A stretch of DNA of 64,000 bases, taken from Leptospira wolbachii serovar Codice str. CDC. Lineage in GTDB: Bacteria > Spirochaetota > Leptospiria > Leptospirales > Leptospiraceae. The notes under the pieces are model-generated. The model did not search any database. It was not told the DNA's origin and worked only from the letters and a program-made list of their open reading frames with translations. A program made the translations under genes and the position numbers. Location of the stretch: NCBI RefSeq assembly GCF_000332515.2, contig NZ_AOGZ02000014.1, positions 372,001 through 436,000 on the forward strand, given 5' to 3'. Positions 47,394 to 57,817 of this stretch are shown here, in pieces. Each line of letters opens with the position of its first letter. Position 1 is the stretch's first letter.

Positions 47394-50153
47394 TTATCCT
47401 AAACTCTTTTTCGCAAGGCCCAACGCAAATTCCAAAGCGGCACTTAGGTTTTCTGGTTTTTTACCGCCACCTTGCGCCATATCCGGTCTTCCCCCACCTT
47501 TCCCATCTAACAGAACCAAGGTTTCTTTTAAAAGGTCTCCACAGTGGATTCCCCTCTCATTCAATACCTTATTGCACATAAAAACAAGTGAGCTAGAATC
47601 TCCATCGACGGATCCAAAGAGACAAAGGACTTCTGGTTCTTTGGATTTGAGGCTATCGGCTAGATCTTTAAGAGACTTGGCATCCACGGAAGTAAACACT
47701 TCTATTACTACTTTTCCTTTGGGTAAAGAAACTGCCTTTTTTAAAAGTCCATCCACAAGTTCTGGATTCATTTGGAAACTTAATTGCTCTTTTTTCTTTT
47801 TGGCTTTGAAAAGAGCACTGGATTTTTCTTCCAGTTCTCTTTCTAAACTGATCCGTAACTTCCGTAAATTTTCAACAGTCGCATTCCCTTCTTTGGAAAA
47901 TAAATTTTGTAGGTCTTCGGGAGCAGGAACAACACTTGTGATTCCAAACTCTTTCAGATCACCAAATGTTTCTTTGGCGGATAAATTATGTGTTTCTACT
48001 TTCGCTGCCAAAGTTTGGAACTGCGATAAAAAGTATTCAATGACCGTATCTCCGCAAATGGCTTCCACCCTTCTGTTTCCCGCACCTGGACTTCCTTCTT
48101 TAATGATGGCAAAGTAACCAATTTCTTTTGTGTTCGTTACATGAGTTCCCCCACAAAATTCTTTGGATTTATCACCCATCGAAATTACACGAACTGATTT
48201 TCCATACTTCTCATCAAACATTGACAAAGCACCTGACTGTTTTGCGGCATCAATGTCTAAAACTTCTGTTTTCACTGGAATTTTAGAATTTACTGCATCG
48301 TTCACATCTTTTTCGATAGAGACAATTTCTTCTGGAGAAAGTGCTTTGGGATGAGAAAAATCAAATCGTAAATAATCGGAAGAAACAATGGAACCTTTTT
48401 GAGCTACATGGTTTCCGAGAATCCGACGAAGGGCCCCGTTTAACAAGTGTGTACCAGAGTGATGGTTTGCGAGATTTTGTCGCCTTTCTGTATCAATCTC
48501 TGCTTCAATGGTTTCGCCGACCGAGACTTTTCCTTTTAGTATCAAACCGAGATGGAGGAAGGTTTCGTTTTCTTTTTGTGTGTCCTGGACTTGAAACTGG
48601 AATCCTTCTTTTTTTAAGTAACCCCAGTCTCCTACTTGCCCACCACCCTCTGCATAAAACGGTGTTTTGTCCAAAACTACAACTGCCTCTTCTCCTTGTT
48701 TGGCAGAAGTCACAGACTTACCATCCACAAAAAGATACAAAACTTTTGCTTGGGCCTTTGCAGAAGTGTATCCTAAAAATTCTGTTTTGAGTTCGGGACT
48801 TGCTGTAAGACCAGTGAGATACTGAACTTTTTTTCCTTTCCAACTAGCGCGGGAAAGATCTCGGTCTTTTTCGAGTTCCTCTTCAAATCCTTTGTCATCG
48901 AAACCAAAACCTCGATCTTCCACAAGTTCCTTAGTCATCTCACGGGGAAATCCGTAAGTGGAATACAATCGAAAACCTTCTTTTCCCGTAACAACCGTTT
49001 GGTTGTTTGATTTCAAATGATCTAAAAGGGATTCTAATTCTTCGAGTCCCACTTCCAAAGTATGGAGAAAGAGTTCTTCTTCTTTTTTTAAAATAGATTC
49101 AATGTCTTTTGCTTTGTCTTTTAGTTCCGGGTAACGAACCGAATATAAATCGCGAAGTGTCGCAATCAGTTTGTATAAAAACGGTTCATGGATTCCTAGT
49201 TTTCTGGCAAATAATGACGCTCTTCTGATAAGCCTACGGATCACATACCCACGCCCCGTACGATCAGGATAAATCCCATCCCCTAACGAAAAGAATACGG
49301 AACGAGAATGGTCCGTAATCACTCGAAAGGATTGTTTCGTGGATTCATCGTAAGTTTTGCCTGAAAGTGTCTCGATTTTACGGATGATGGATTTTAGTTC
49401 ATCTGTATCGTACACGGAGTCCACTTCTTGCAAAAGCATGGCCACTCGTTCGAGTCCGGACCCGGTATCAATTCCTGTTTGTTTTAAAGGAAGGAGCTCC
49501 CCAGAAACAGTTTGGTTAAATTGGTTAAATACTAAATTCCAATATTCTAAATAACGATCACAGTCACATCCCGGTTTACAATTTGGATTGTTCCCGCAAT
49601 TGGGGCCCCCTTTTTCGGGACCACGATCCAAATACAATTCCGAACATGGTCCACAAGCTCCACTATCTCCCGCAGGTCCCCAAAAATTATCTTTTTTTCC
49701 AAGCCGTACAATCCGTTCTTCGGGAATGCCAGCTTCCATCCAAATCTTTTTGGCTTCATCATCATCTAAGTAAATCGTCACCCAAATTTTCTCTTTGGGG
49801 ATATGTAAGTGGTTCAGTGAAAAATCTAATGCGTATTCAATGGCCTCTTTTTTGAAATAATCGCCAAAGGAAAAGTTACCAAGCATCTCAAAGAAGGTAC
49901 AATGCCTTTCGGTTTTACCAACAACTTCCAAATCAGTAGTACGAACGCATTTTTGCACCGAGGCCGCACGGGTGTAAGGCAACTCCACCGCACCCGTAAA
50001 TAGAGGTTTGAACTGAACCATACCTGCGGTTGTAAATAGAAGTGTAGGATCTCCCTTGGGGATGAGGCTAGAAGAAGGCACGATGGTGTGGTCTTTTTCT
50101 TTAAAGTAATTGGTATACAACAGAGCAATTTCGCGGACAGTTTTCGACATCAT
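47394..50153 (-). CDS. alaS: Alanyl-tRNA synthetase
   Basis: Charges tRNA-Ala. The 919 residues carry the aminoacylation domain ([45 protein letters not shown]), the tRNA recognition region, the editing domain with zinc ligands in NHHSGTHLL and CGGTHV, and the C-terminal domain ending in [14 protein letters not shown] Cys-rich zinc-like insert is present in the catalytic part ([12 protein letters not shown], then [16 protein letters not shown]), more Cys-rich than in E. coli. The start is one of two adjacent ATG codons at 50153 and 50150. It heads the long minus-strand run after the MFS gene. Confidence 0.96.
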   Translation of the reverse strand: MMSKTVREIALLYTNYFKEKDHTIVPSSSLIPKGDPTLLFTTAGMVQFKPLFTGAVELPYTRAASVQKCVRTTDLEVVGKTERHCTFFEMLGNFSFGDYFKKEAIEYALDFSLNHLHIPKEKIWVTIYLDDDEAKKIWMEAGIPEERIVRLGKKDNFWGPAGDSGACGPCSELYLDRGPEKGGPNCGNNPNCKPGCDCDRYLEYWNLVFNQFNQTVSGELLPLKQTGIDTGSGLERVAMLLQEVDSVYDTDELKSIIRKIETLSGKTYDESTKQSFRVITDHSRSVFFSLGDGIYPDRTGRGYVIRRLIRRASLFARKLGIHEPFLYKLIATLRDLYSVRYPELKDKAKDIESILKKEEELFLHTLEVGLEELESLLDHLKSNNQTVVTGKEGFRLYSTYGFPREMTKELVEDRGFGFDDKGFEEELEKDRDLSRASWKGKKVQYLTGLTASPELKTEFLGYTSAKAQAKVLYLFVDGKSVTSAKQGEEAVVVLDKTPFYAEGGGQVGDWGYLKKEGFQFQVQDTQKENETFLHLGLILKGKVSVGETIEAEIDTERRQNLANHHSGTHLLNGALRRILGNHVAQKGSIVSSDYLRFDFSHPKALSPEEIVSIEKDVNDAVNSKIPVKTEVLDIDAAKQSGALSMFDEKYGKSVRVISMGDKSKEFCGGTHVTNTKEIGYFAIIKEGSPGAGNRRVEAICGDTVIEYFLSQFQTLAAKVETHNLSAKETFGDLKEFGITSVVPAPEDLQNLFSKEGNATVENLRKLRISLERELEEKSSALFKAKKKKEQLSFQMNPELVDGLLKKAVSLPKGKVVIEVFTSVDAKSLKDLADSLKSKEPEVLCLFGSVDGDSSSLVFMCNKVLNERGIHCGDLLKETLVLLDGKGGGRPDMAQGGGKKPENLSAALEFALGLAKKSLG

Positions 50154-50202
50154 ACACTTACAGCGAAATCGGTTTCACCTCCTAGGGCAAGGAATTTAGA
50201 AG

Positions 50203-51408
50203 TTAACTCTCCCGTAATTCCTTGTATTGGAGAAAAGAAAACAAGGCAAAACAGAGAAATAACCCACCCAAAATTCCAAAGGTGAGTTGGGAACCAATGG
50301 TATCAGCAAGGAGAGCTGAAAGAAATCCAGACACTGCCGGTGTGAATTGAAAACAAACTGTATAAAGGGAAAGGATCCGTCCGCGGATTCCATCTTCTGC
50401 CCGTTTTTGTAAAATGGCCGGAAGAAGACTCGAAACCACACCCCCGGAAACTCCAAAACAAAACAAAAAAAGCGAAGTTGTAAAAGCCTTTCCAAAAGGA
50501 ACAAAACCCAAAAAGAAAATTGAGGAAAGGGTAAAAACAATGAGTAGAACAAGGCCCTTTCTTTCCAGGTGGTGGAAAAGGATGGTGAGAACTCCTCCGA
50601 GAAATAACCCTGGACCCAAAAATACGAGAACGGTTCCCCGGGCTAGTTCTCCGAGTCCCAACTCAGTTCGAACATATTTAGGGAGGATGACTTGGATGGG
50701 TCCAAGGGCAAGCATACTGAGAACTGCCATGTACATCACTTGCCTAGAAACCGAATCTACTTTCAAAAATTCCAATACTGTTTTGAGATTTTCAGATAAA
50801 GAGGGAATTCTATCTAGTTTTGAACCTTTCGAATCTAAGCCTGGATTTTGGATCTTAGCATTATAACGTAACGAAGTAAAGGCGATCATGGATAGTAAAT
50901 GAAAAGAAGCCAATACTAAAAATAAACTGGGATAGTCATTTCCTTCCCGAAACCAACCCACAGCAAGCGGGCTCATTCCAAAGGCAAAAATCAAAAGTAA
51001 ATTCCCAGCAATGGTATGAAAGACCAATCGGTGTGACTCCATCACTTCTCGAAGAATGGCCATTCGTCCCGGTAGGACTGTCGTCATTCCAATCCCATTG
51101 ACAAAGGCCAAAGGCAATAAAAGCAAAGGGTGGTTATGGAAAAAATCCGTGAATGCACCTAACAGAAAAGAGGAGATAAAAAGAAAAAACTGAAAGCTCA
51201 CCACCACCCATTTTTTGGAATAATGATCGAGTAAGTAACCTGTGTATAAGAAAAAAATAGGAAAGGGTAAAAACAAAAAAAAGAAAACAATCCCAGAGAA
51301 TCCTTTCACTGCATCTAGAGTTTGGCAAAAAATTACAATGGAATATAAAAAACAACTACTGGCAAAGGTACCAATTGCGAAGGCAAAATAAAATATGAGT
51401 TGGTTCAA
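50203..51408 (-). CDS. MFS transporter
   Basis: A 401-residue inner-membrane protein with about eleven or twelve helices in two halves. The inter-helix motif after helix 2 reads GYLLDHYSKKW, a form of the GxxxDRxxRR signature. The middle loop is charged (SKGSKLDRIPSLSENLKT). The substrate is unknown; it could be a drug exporter or metabolite carrier. A terminator separates it from rpsI, so it likely has its own promoter, and 49 bases separate it from alaS. Confidence 0.85.
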   Translation of the reverse strand: MNQLIFYFAFAIGTFASSCFLYSIVIFCQTLDAVKGFSGIVFFFLFLPFPIFFLYTGYLLDHYSKKWVVVSFQFFLFISSFLLGAFTDFFHNHPLLLLPLAFVNGIGMTTVLPGRMAILREVMESHRLVFHTIAGNLLLIFAFGMSPLAVGWFREGNDYPSLFLVLASFHLLSMIAFTSLRYNAKIQNPGLDSKGSKLDRIPSLSENLKTVLEFLKVDSVSRQVMYMAVLSMLALGPIQVILPKYVRTELGLGELARGTVLVFLGPGLFLGGVLTILFHHLERKGLVLLIVFTLSSIFFLGFVPFGKAFTTSLFLFCFGVSGGVVSSLLPAILQKRAEDGIRGRILSLYTVCFQFTPAVSGFLSALLADTIGSQLTFGILGGLFLCFALFSFLQYKELRES

Positions 51409-51422
51409 GTGAGTACCTACCT

Positions 51423-51454
51423 AAAAAAAAAGCCTCCCATGTCTAGGAGGCTTT
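51423..51454 (-). terminator. Intrinsic terminator of the rplM-rpsI transcript
   Basis: On the minus strand a 9-bp stem (AAAGCCTCC with GGAGGCTTT) with an 8-base loop is followed by a run of T. It lies 28 bases after the rpsI stop and before the MFS gene. Confidence 0.9.
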
Positions 51455-51481
51455 GGTTCGGAAAAAAAAGAGGATTTCCGA

Positions 51482-51877
51482 TTAACGTTTTGAGAACTGA
51501 GTTCCTCGGCGAGCTTTGTGTAGACCGTATTTCTTACGTTCCACCATACGGCTATCTCGAGTGAGAAAACCTTCTTTTTTCAAAGCTGGTTTGAAAGCTT
51601 CGTTAAAAGCTACGAGTGCACGAGCTACAGCATGTCGGATCGCTCCTACTTGCCCAATCACCCCACCACCAGATACATTCAGTGCAATGTCATATTTGTC
51701 ACGAGCTTCTAAAATTAGAAGAGGCTCAAGAGCACGGCGCACTAGGTGGTCGCCGTTTTTGATATAATCATTTACATCTTTATGGTTTACTGTGATTTTA
51801 CCAGTTCCCGATGCGATTTTTGCACGTGCAACGGATGTTTTACGTCGGCCTACTGCCCAAATTGCTTTTTGCGCCAT
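51482..51877 (-). CDS. rpsI: 30S ribosomal protein S9
   Basis: A 131-residue ribosomal protein. It has the family start ([14 protein letters not shown]), [19 protein letters not shown], and the C-terminal basic tail ending in QFSKR that reaches the P-site tRNA. It follows rplM by one base, the usual L13-S9 operon, and is followed by a terminator. Confidence 0.98.
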   Translation of the reverse strand: MAQKAIWAVGRRKTSVARAKIASGTGKITVNHKDVNDYIKNGDHLVRRALEPLLILEARDKYDIALNVSGGGVIGQVGAIRHAVARALVAFNEAFKPALKKEGFLTRDSRMVERKKYGLHKARRGTQFSKR

Positions 51878-51878
51878 A

Positions 51879-52331
51879 TTATTTCAACTCCAGTTTAAGG
51901 GGCTTTTGAGCTCCCAAGTTGTGGTCATTACCTGCGAATACGCGGCAATTTCTCAACATTTGATCACCTAACTTAGATTTAGGTAACATTCCTTTCACCG
52001 CTTCCATAATCACTCTTTCAGGATTCTCTTGAATGAGTTTATGAAATGCAATTGCAGTCATACCACCTGGGTAACGTGAGTGATGATAGTAAATTTTTTG
52101 TTCTCTTTTGCGGCCAGTGACTGCCACTTTAGATGCATTAACGATAATGATATTATCTCCACAATCCTGGTTAGGAGTGAAGGTAGATTTGTGTTTTCCG
52201 CGAAGTCGGGAAGCTACTTGACTTGCCAATCTTCCGAGAGTCTTATCAGTTGCGTCCACAACAAACCACTGTTTTTGTACGGCTTCTTTTGCGATAGAAG
52301 GGGTCTTGTGGGCTTTAGACAATAGTTCCAT
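51879..52331 (-). CDS. rplM: 50S ribosomal protein L13
   Basis: An early-assembly protein of the large subunit. Blocks [35 protein letters not shown] and [14 protein letters not shown] define the family. The frame is open to a GTG at 52376, but the ATG at 52331 with AGAGGA upstream gives 150 residues, close to the usual 142-150. It is co-transcribed with rpsI and divergent from thiL with 77 bases between starts. Confidence 0.95.
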   Translation of the reverse strand: MELLSKAHKTPSIAKEAVQKQWFVVDATDKTLGRLASQVASRLRGKHKSTFTPNQDCGDNIIIVNASKVAVTGRKREQKIYYHHSRYPGGMTAIAFHKLIQENPERVIMEAVKGMLPKSKLGDQMLRNCRVFAGNDHNLGAQKPLKLELK

Positions 52332-52408
52332 AAGTACGAGATTTTCCTCTTTTATGTCAGGATTTTCGGTTTTCACACCGGGTCAAACAAATTTATTGGA
52401 TGTAAGCC

Positions 52409-53317
52409 TTGAAAGAATCCGAAATTATACGAACCTTGTTTGGAACCACTCCTCCCCCAGAGGATGACTGTTATTTTTTGGCCCCCAACCGGCTTGTGAC
52501 AACAGATTCCCTTTCGGAAGGCACACATTTCCTCCACGAGTGGTCCTCGGCCCCCATTTTGGCCAGAAAACTGGTCGAAGTCAACGTATCCGACATTACA
52601 GCTTCTGGTGGACGGCCCAAGGAATGTTTCTTAAACTTGGGACTCTCTCCCCTCTCTCGTAAAAAAGAATGGATTCGAGCCTTTTCCAAAGAACTTCGCA
52701 AATCTTTAGACCAATATGGAATGAAACTAGCGGGGGGCGACACCTTTTCGGCTTCCAAAACCCAACTCACTCTTACCGTTGTGGGCACAGTGGAAAAACC
52801 CTGGCTTCGTTCTGGAGGGAAACCGGGAGACTATCTATACATCACGGGATCTCTCGGCAAAAGCCAACTCGGCTTCCGGGCTTTGAAAAAAAAATCAAAA
52901 AAAAATATATACCAAGATGCCATAACTCACCACCTCTCCCCTAAATCTCGTTATGTGATCTTGAAACCTCTCCAAAATTTTCAGGTCCATGCCTGTATGG
53001 ACATCACCGACGGACTCATCCAAGATGCAGAACGGTTGGCTATCCCCTCAAAGGGAAAATTAAAAATCCAAATCGAATCGGTTCCATTGGATCCTTTGGC
53101 ACTAACGGAACTTGGCCTAGATTTATGTTTGGGTTCGGGGGAAGAATTAGAGCTACTCTTTCTTTCTCCGCTGGTCCTTCCCACAAAACTTGCAGGAATT
53201 CCTGTGACAATGGTGGGAAGATTGGAAAAAGGAAAACCTGGAGTGCATTTTTTAAAAGCTGGTAAACAATACCTACCGAAGTCTCGCGGGTTTCTTCATT
53301 TCGCTGAAGAAGAATAA
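52409..53317 (+). CDS. thiL: Thiamine-monophosphate kinase
   Basis: Phosphorylates thiamine monophosphate to the active cofactor. The 302 residues show the PurM-like fold with TTDSLSEGTHF, NVSDITASGG, GGDTFSA and DITDGLIQDA, so the ATP and magnesium sites are present. The start is a TTG at 52409; no in-frame ATG or GTG lies upstream in a suitable place. It is a lone thi gene. Its end overlaps the convergent receiver gene by 22 bases. Confidence 0.92.
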   Translation: MKESEIIRTLFGTTPPPEDDCYFLAPNRLVTTDSLSEGTHFLHEWSSAPILARKLVEVNVSDITASGGRPKECFLNLGLSPLSRKKEWIRAFSKELRKSLDQYGMKLAGGDTFSASKTQLTLTVVGTVEKPWLRSGGKPGDYLYITGSLGKSQLGFRALKKKSKKNIYQDAITHHLSPKSRYVILKPLQNFQVHACMDITDGLIQDAERLAIPSKGKLKIQIESVPLDPLALTELGLDLCLGSGEELELLFLSPLVLPTKLAGIPVTMVGRLEKGKPGVHFLKAGKQYLPKSRGFLHFAEEE

Positions 53318-54570
53318 GGTAAAAAAATCCGAAACTCTATCTTTGGCTCTTTTGTGTTGTTCCTATGATCGATAATGTTGAATGCAGAAATGAATCCTCC
53401 AAATTTTTGCAATGTTTGGCGAACAAAGCTAAGTCCGATTCCGTAATCAAGCGAACCATGTTTTTCATAAATATTCTTATTCAATCGAAAAAAAGGTTCA
53501 AATATTAATTCTAAATATTCATTTGGAATTCCATCTTTCATTTGAAAATCGTCACTAAATGAATTAACAAACGATATACGAAACCCCTCTTTACTAGATT
53601 GAAACATAGTATAAATTCTACTTGAAGAGGCAGAAAACCGCATTGCATTCAGTAACAATTCATAAAATACACTATGGAAATATTTTTGGTTCCAAACGAC
53701 AGTATTTTCATCCAAATACTTTGGATCTATTTCTCCCATGGAAAAAGATTGGTCCTTAAGTGAAAACAGATTGCTCATTTCCGCTTTAACATCTAACAGT
53801 TCTTTTATTACTTGGTTCGGGGTAGCCAATTGTGGCGGGACTCGATCAAAAATTACATCTTCGATTTCAGTGAATCTATTTAATACTTTTTTGGAATAGT
53901 TAGCATTTTCCTCTAGTAAGTCGAGAATATCCTTATCCAAAATAAAATTTCCATTCGGAGCCTTGGGCATCACTTTAATGATATCGATAATTTGTGTTAG
54001 AATTCCAAATCCTGCACCCTGCGCCAAACTGGTTCTAAGTCCATAAAACAAGTTTTTGTGCATATCTTGTGTATTTAGATCCCCTTTTTTCAGGCTATGA
54101 TTCTTATAACTATACCAATCTAAAAGTTTCTCAAGAGAAATGATCTTTTCTCTTTCATATTCAGAATATTGGTATTCCTTATCTTTGTTAGAAAGTTGGT
54201 ATTTGATTCTAGAAATAAGTTCAGCGGGTATGACTGGTTTGATGATATATTCTTGAACATGTTCTTTCATCACTTCGATGATAGATTTTGGATCTTCTGT
54301 TGATGTGATGACAATAATGGGAATGGACTTGTTTATCTTTCGAATTTCCCGAACAAATTCCAAACCATTCCCATCGGGTAATTGTAAGTCTGTCAAAATC
54401 ACACTTTCAGATAAAAATTGGTTGGCTTCGATGTATTCAAGAGCAGTTTTTATTTCTGCAAAACTGGTTACTTCCATTCCTTGTTTTTGAAGTAACCCAC
54501 TGTAAAGAAGGGAAATGGTGGGATCGTCTTCAAGAAGTAATACTTTTGTTAGTGTTTGCAGTTTTTTCAT
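53296..54570 (-). CDS. Receiver domain fused to a histidine-kinase-like module without the acceptor His
   Basis: A 424-residue cytoplasmic protein. The receiver (about 8-125) is intact: EDD at 14-16, Asp61 in LTDLQLPDG, Thr/Ser in ITST and Lys111. A helical linker follows, then a region aligned with an H-box that reads FYGLRTSL instead of HDLRTPL, so Tyr176 replaces the phospho-acceptor His. The ATPase-like domain keeps an N-box-like ELLLNAMRF and a G2-like DYGIGLSFV, but the G1 DxGxG reads NSFSDD. Start: ATG at 54570 is preferred to the longer frame. It is the gene after pcnB, beyond a terminator, and overlaps thiL by 22 bases. Confidence 0.82.
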   Translation of the reverse strand: MKKLQTLTKVLLLEDDPTISLLYSGLLQKQGMEVTSFAEIKTALEYIEANQFLSESVILTDLQLPDGNGLEFVREIRKINKSIPIIVITSTEDPKSIIEVMKEHVQEYIIKPVIPAELISRIKYQLSNKDKEYQYSEYEREKIISLEKLLDWYSYKNHSLKKGDLNTQDMHKNLFYGLRTSLAQGAGFGILTQIIDIIKVMPKAPNGNFILDKDILDLLEENANYSKKVLNRFTEIEDVIFDRVPPQLATPNQVIKELLDVKAEMSNLFSLKDQSFSMGEIDPKYLDENTVVWNQKYFHSVFYELLLNAMRFSASSSRIYTMFQSSKEGFRISFVNSFSDDFQMKDGIPNEYLELIFEPFFRLNKNIYEKHGSLDYGIGLSFVRQTLQKFGGFISAFNIIDHRNNTKEPKIEFRIFLPYSSSAK

Positions 54571-54593
54571 CGGTACATCCGACGAAAGAATAG

Positions 54594-54625
54594 AAAAAAA
54601 GGTAAGGTTTCTCACCTTACCTTTT
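54594..54625 (-). terminator. Intrinsic terminator after pcnB
   Basis: On the minus strand AAAAGGTAAGG pairs with CCTTACCTTTT around a 7-base loop, ending in seven T. It begins 8 bases past the pcnB stop and separates pcnB from the receiver/kinase-like gene. Confidence 0.88.
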
Positions 54626-54632
54626 CAATTAG

Positions 54633-56123
54633 TTACGTTTCTTCTGAGTCTGAATCAGAGATCTGTCTTTCGGAAGTGGAACCTGGTTGTTTGCCAGTGT
54701 CTGCTTGGTTCCCATCTTGAACATTGTTCTGGTTTTGCGAACCGCCACCTCTTCTATCTCGGTGTTTCTTTCTCGGTGGGCGTTTTTTGTTAGGTTCTTT
54801 TTTACGATTCTGTTGTCCGAACTGATGGCTATCAGGTTTCGGTCTTTGTCGCAAAGAGATTTCCCAAAAGAAAGCAGTTTGTACTGCCGATTCGTTTCCT
54901 TCCGAAATCGCAACGATCTTATAGACCATAAACGCATCGTAGAAGTAGTCCTTCTTTTTGAAAAAGGAGTTTTGTCTTTCTTTTTCATCATCAGTGACTT
55001 GGAAACGAGGTTGGCTAATAAAAATTTTCACCAAATTGTCTTGTTCCCGTTTGGGAATTCCCATTCGTTCAAAAACAGGTTGGAGACTTTCTTTAATGTT
55101 GTGTGCTAAATGGCCCCGATCATTTTCATAAAGATCTTTGACGATATCATAGAAAATTAACGAATAAAAGATAGCAGGTGTCATCTCTTCTCTTGCCGAG
55201 AGGAGTTTGTCAGTGACTGCGAGTCTTTTCCCAAGTGGTGTTTCCATAAAATGTTCACGCCACTCTGGATCTGTTTTCTTTAGTTTATCTGTAGGTTCTT
55301 TGAAAAGTACATCGAGCAAATGATTCTCAGCAAGACCTTCGAATATAATCGAAGTCTTCCAAGTTCTAAACATTTTGTTGTATTCTTCTAAGAGTCTTGC
55401 AGTGGACGACTTATCAAGTTCCAAACGGTTCTTTTTGATTGCCAGTTTGGTTTTTTTCTCAATGTCGAGCCCGAGTAAAACAGAAAACTTAACAGCTCGC
55501 AACATACGAACTGGATCTTCTTTGAAGGAAATATCTGGATCACCAATGACCCTAACGATTTTCTTTTGAATGTCTTCGAATCCACCAACGTAATCCAAAA
55601 TGGAATCGTTTTTAGGATCGTAAAACAAGGAGTTAATGGTAAAGTCGCGTCTTGCCGCGTCTTCCTTTGCTGTACCGAAGGAATTGTCCCGTTTGATGAG
55701 ATAATCGTTATCTGCTTTGTGTTTTTCCAAACGATGTTCCGGTAGTGATCGGAACGTAGATACTTCAATAATTTTACCTTTAAAAATGATATGTACAATT
55801 TTAAATCGTTTACCGATGATTCGGCAGTTATTGAAGACCCTTTTGATTTGGTTTGGTGTCGCACTTGTGACTATATCAAAGTCTTTAGGGCGTTTGCCCA
55901 TAAGCAGATCTCGGACCCCTCCACCGACTAAATAGGCCTTGTAACGAAACTTGTTCAATCGATTGATGATTTTGATGGCATCTTCATCGATATTGGCCCT
56001 GCGGATAGAATGGGATTCTCGATAGTATCTCTTTCCCTCGGGGTACATCAAAAAGGAATCGACAGAGTCGGCTTTCTTTCTGAAAAGAGAAGTGAGAAAT
56101 TTAAACATATTGGACTCATCCAC
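54633..56123 (-). CDS. pcnB: Poly(A) polymerase / tRNA nucleotidyltransferase family protein
   Basis: A 496-residue class II nucleotidyltransferase. The catalytic head has [27 protein letters not shown] with the DxD pair, GKRFKIVHI, and [12 protein letters not shown]; the RNA-binding half includes [13 protein letters not shown] and [12 protein letters not shown]. These features fit PcnB-type poly(A) polymerases better than CCA enzymes. A Lys/Arg/Asn/Gln-rich tail of about 70 residues at the end looks disordered and likely binds RNA. The start is GTG at 56123 or ATG at 56108. A strong terminator follows. Confidence 0.87.
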   Translation of the reverse strand: MDESNMFKFLTSLFRKKADSVDSFLMYPEGKRYYRESHSIRRANIDEDAIKIINRLNKFRYKAYLVGGGVRDLLMGKRPKDFDIVTSATPNQIKRVFNNCRIIGKRFKIVHIIFKGKIIEVSTFRSLPEHRLEKHKADNDYLIKRDNSFGTAKEDAARRDFTINSLFYDPKNDSILDYVGGFEDIQKKIVRVIGDPDISFKEDPVRMLRAVKFSVLLGLDIEKKTKLAIKKNRLELDKSSTARLLEEYNKMFRTWKTSIIFEGLAENHLLDVLFKEPTDKLKKTDPEWREHFMETPLGKRLAVTDKLLSAREEMTPAIFYSLIFYDIVKDLYENDRGHLAHNIKESLQPVFERMGIPKREQDNLVKIFISQPRFQVTDDEKERQNSFFKKKDYFYDAFMVYKIVAISEGNESAVQTAFFWEISLRQRPKPDSHQFGQQNRKKEPNKKRPPRKKHRDRRGGGSQNQNNVQDGNQADTGKQPGSTSERQISDSDSEET

Positions 56124-56175
56124 TTTCCCCTGAAAAATGGCATGGGCAAGGAAAAAATTGGCGGAATAACGAACA

Positions 56176-57177
56176 TTGGCAGAAACTTACGTCACAACCG
56201 CCTACGAAAGGCTCCAAATTGCAAACTTACGTTGGCGAAAACGCCTCCAGAAGTGGATTTCCCGCAGCCGGGAAAGAGTAAGCTTTGTCCTCATCCCCAA
56301 CGATGAAAAAGCTTTGGCCCAAATTGAGATTTCTGTGGGGATGCTTGGGTTTTTGTTCGGGCTTTCCCTTTCCTTAGTCCTACTCTCCTTCGGCCTTCTC
56401 TTCTATTTTTCCTTTCTATTTGACCGAGATCTCTCTTTGGAGAAAAAAACGGAAACCCAACTAGTCTCTTTTTTGTTTTATGATCTACTTTCCCAGGACT
56501 TACGAGATTCCGTGGAAGAATTAGAATCCACTGCCGAGTCTTTGAATCTCCTTGCTTGGGAAGAAATTCCTGAAAAGGAAATGATCACTCAAGATTATTT
56601 ACTGAAAGAAGAATTTCGTAAAGATGCAAGCGAACTAGATTCCAATCTCTTGTTATTCCAACAAGTGGTTACCACCTACACTCAGTTTGGTGTAAGGTTA
56701 GGCAATCTTGTGCCTAACTTTCAAAATGCGATTGATTACCTTTCCATGAGAGAAAGTATATTTTATTCCATGCCCAGAGGGCGTCCTCTAAAACCTGGTG
56801 TGGGAGTGGTAACATCTACTTTCGGTTACAGGAGTGATCCTTTTGGAATTTTACCAGTGGGTGAGTATCATTCAGGAATTGACTTTGCCGCAGGGGAAGG
56901 AACACCTATCTATGCCACAGGTCCCGGAATCATTGCGGTAGATACAGCAGTCGGGGGCCTTGGAAAATCAGTTCGCATCAACCATGAAAATGGATTTTTT
57001 ACTCTTTATGGCCACTGCTCTTTGATTTTAGTGAATCCGGGAGATCGAGTCAAACGGGGAGATAAAATTGCCCTTGTGGGACAAACAGGAAAAGCAACAG
57101 GAGCTCACGTCCACTATGAAGTGAGGATTGGCCTCGATGCACCACTCGATCCAGAAGAATACATTAACTTAGATTAG
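56176..57177 (+). CDS. Membrane-anchored M23 peptidase
   Basis: A 333-residue wall hydrolase, the second in the window. A basic N-terminal 50 residues lie in the cytoplasm, one membrane helix spans about 54-80, a coiled region follows (about 90-175), and the M23 domain begins near 205. Zinc ligands are in EYHSGIDF (His, Asp) and HVHYE. Unlike the gene at 2738 it has no LysM domain. The start is a TTG at 56176 with only a weak ribosome-binding site; it is divergent from pcnB with 52 bases between starts. It converges on doxX with a long hairpin between. Confidence 0.9.
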   Translation: MAETYVTTAYERLQIANLRWRKRLQKWISRSRERVSFVLIPNDEKALAQIEISVGMLGFLFGLSLSLVLLSFGLLFYFSFLFDRDLSLEKKTETQLVSFLFYDLLSQDLRDSVEELESTAESLNLLAWEEIPEKEMITQDYLLKEEFRKDASELDSNLLLFQQVVTTYTQFGVRLGNLVPNFQNAIDYLSMRESIFYSMPRGRPLKPGVGVVTSTFGYRSDPFGILPVGEYHSGIDFAAGEGTPIYATGPGIIAVDTAVGGLGKSVRINHENGFFTLYGHCSLILVNPGDRVKRGDKIALVGQTGKATGAHVHYEVRIGLDAPLDPEEYINLD

Positions 57178-57186
57178 AAGTGGGAT

Positions 57187-57238
57187 TGGTTCGAACCCTT
57201 GTTTGTTGGTAAACCAAACAGGGACAAAGGTCGAACCA
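57187..57238. repeat. Long imperfect inverted repeat between two convergent genes
   Basis: TGGTTCGA and TCGAACCA form the outer arms; inside, CCCTTGTTTG matches CAAACAGGG with a bulge. The whole could fold into one hairpin in either transcript. No T run follows, so it is a weak bidirectional terminator at best. Confidence 0.5.
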
Positions 57239-57253
57239 GTTCGAAACAGAATC

Positions 57254-57700
57254 TTAAAATTTTCCGATTAAATTAAAATCAACGGAATACACACCAGCTC
57301 CACCAACCACGAGGGCGATAAGAAGGCCTGCAGCAAGAATATGAAACTCATATCCTTCACCTTTTTGGTTTCCATTCCAATTGATAAAAAAACCATTTTG
57401 TCTATGGGCGAGGACAGCAGCACCAATCATAATGATGGCGATAGAAGCCGCAGCAAACTTAGTTAAAAAACCCACAAGCAAAAGCACGGGGCCAAAGGAC
57501 TCACCAAGAATGATAAGAACCGCAAGGATTCCAGGAAACTTCATTTGTCCTGTAAAAAATCCGTAGGTACCTTTGAATCCGTATCCACCAAACCAACCGA
57601 GTAGTTTTTGGGCACCGTGTGGGAAGATCACAACAAAAGCTGTGATGCGTAAGATAAGTGGGATAATATCCCCTGATGTAGAAAATAGGGTATCGAACAT
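57254..57700 (-). CDS. DoxX family membrane protein
   Basis: A 148-residue protein with four membrane helices. It fits the DoxX family: RITAFVVIFPHGAQKLLGWFGGYG, a GQMKFPGILAVLIILGES segment, and AHRQNGFF near the third helix. Members are linked to oxidative or electrophile stress and thiol metabolism, but the reaction is unclear. A strong ribosome-binding site (AAGGAGA) precedes the ATG. A perfect 28-bp palindrome overlaps its predicted promoter, which implies control by a dimeric repressor. Confidence 0.9.
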   Translation of the reverse strand: MFDTLFSTSGDIIPLILRITAFVVIFPHGAQKLLGWFGGYGFKGTYGFFTGQMKFPGILAVLIILGESFGPVLLLVGFLTKFAAASIAIIMIGAAVLAHRQNGFFINWNGNQKGEGYEFHILAAGLLIALVVGGAGVYSVDFNLIGKF

Positions 57701-57721
57701 TTGGATCTCCTTAAGTCAATA

Positions 57722-57749
57722 CTAGATAGTTTAATATTAAACTATCTAG
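57722..57749. promoter_or_regulatory. Perfect 28-bp palindrome, probable doxX operator
   Basis: CTAGATAGTTTAAT is followed with no gap by its exact reverse complement. It ends 22 bases before the doxX start codon and sits between the predicted -35 and the start site on the minus strand. This is the usual place for a MarR, TetR or similar repressor. No such regulator gene is adjacent. Confidence 0.75.
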
Positions 57750-57755
57750 AGTCAA
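57727..57755 (-). promoter_or_regulatory. Predicted doxX promoter
   Basis: On the minus strand TTGACT (57755-57750) is a five-of-six -35 box. Near-consensus -10 candidates are TAAACT at 16-base spacing or AAACTA at 17-base spacing, both within the right half of the palindrome. The predicted start near 57720 leaves a leader of about 20 bases. Confidence 0.45.
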
Positions 57756-57817
57756 GCTAATTTCTTATTTTTATTCTAAGAAAACGCAATGACTAGAATT
57801 CAAAATAACACTAACTT

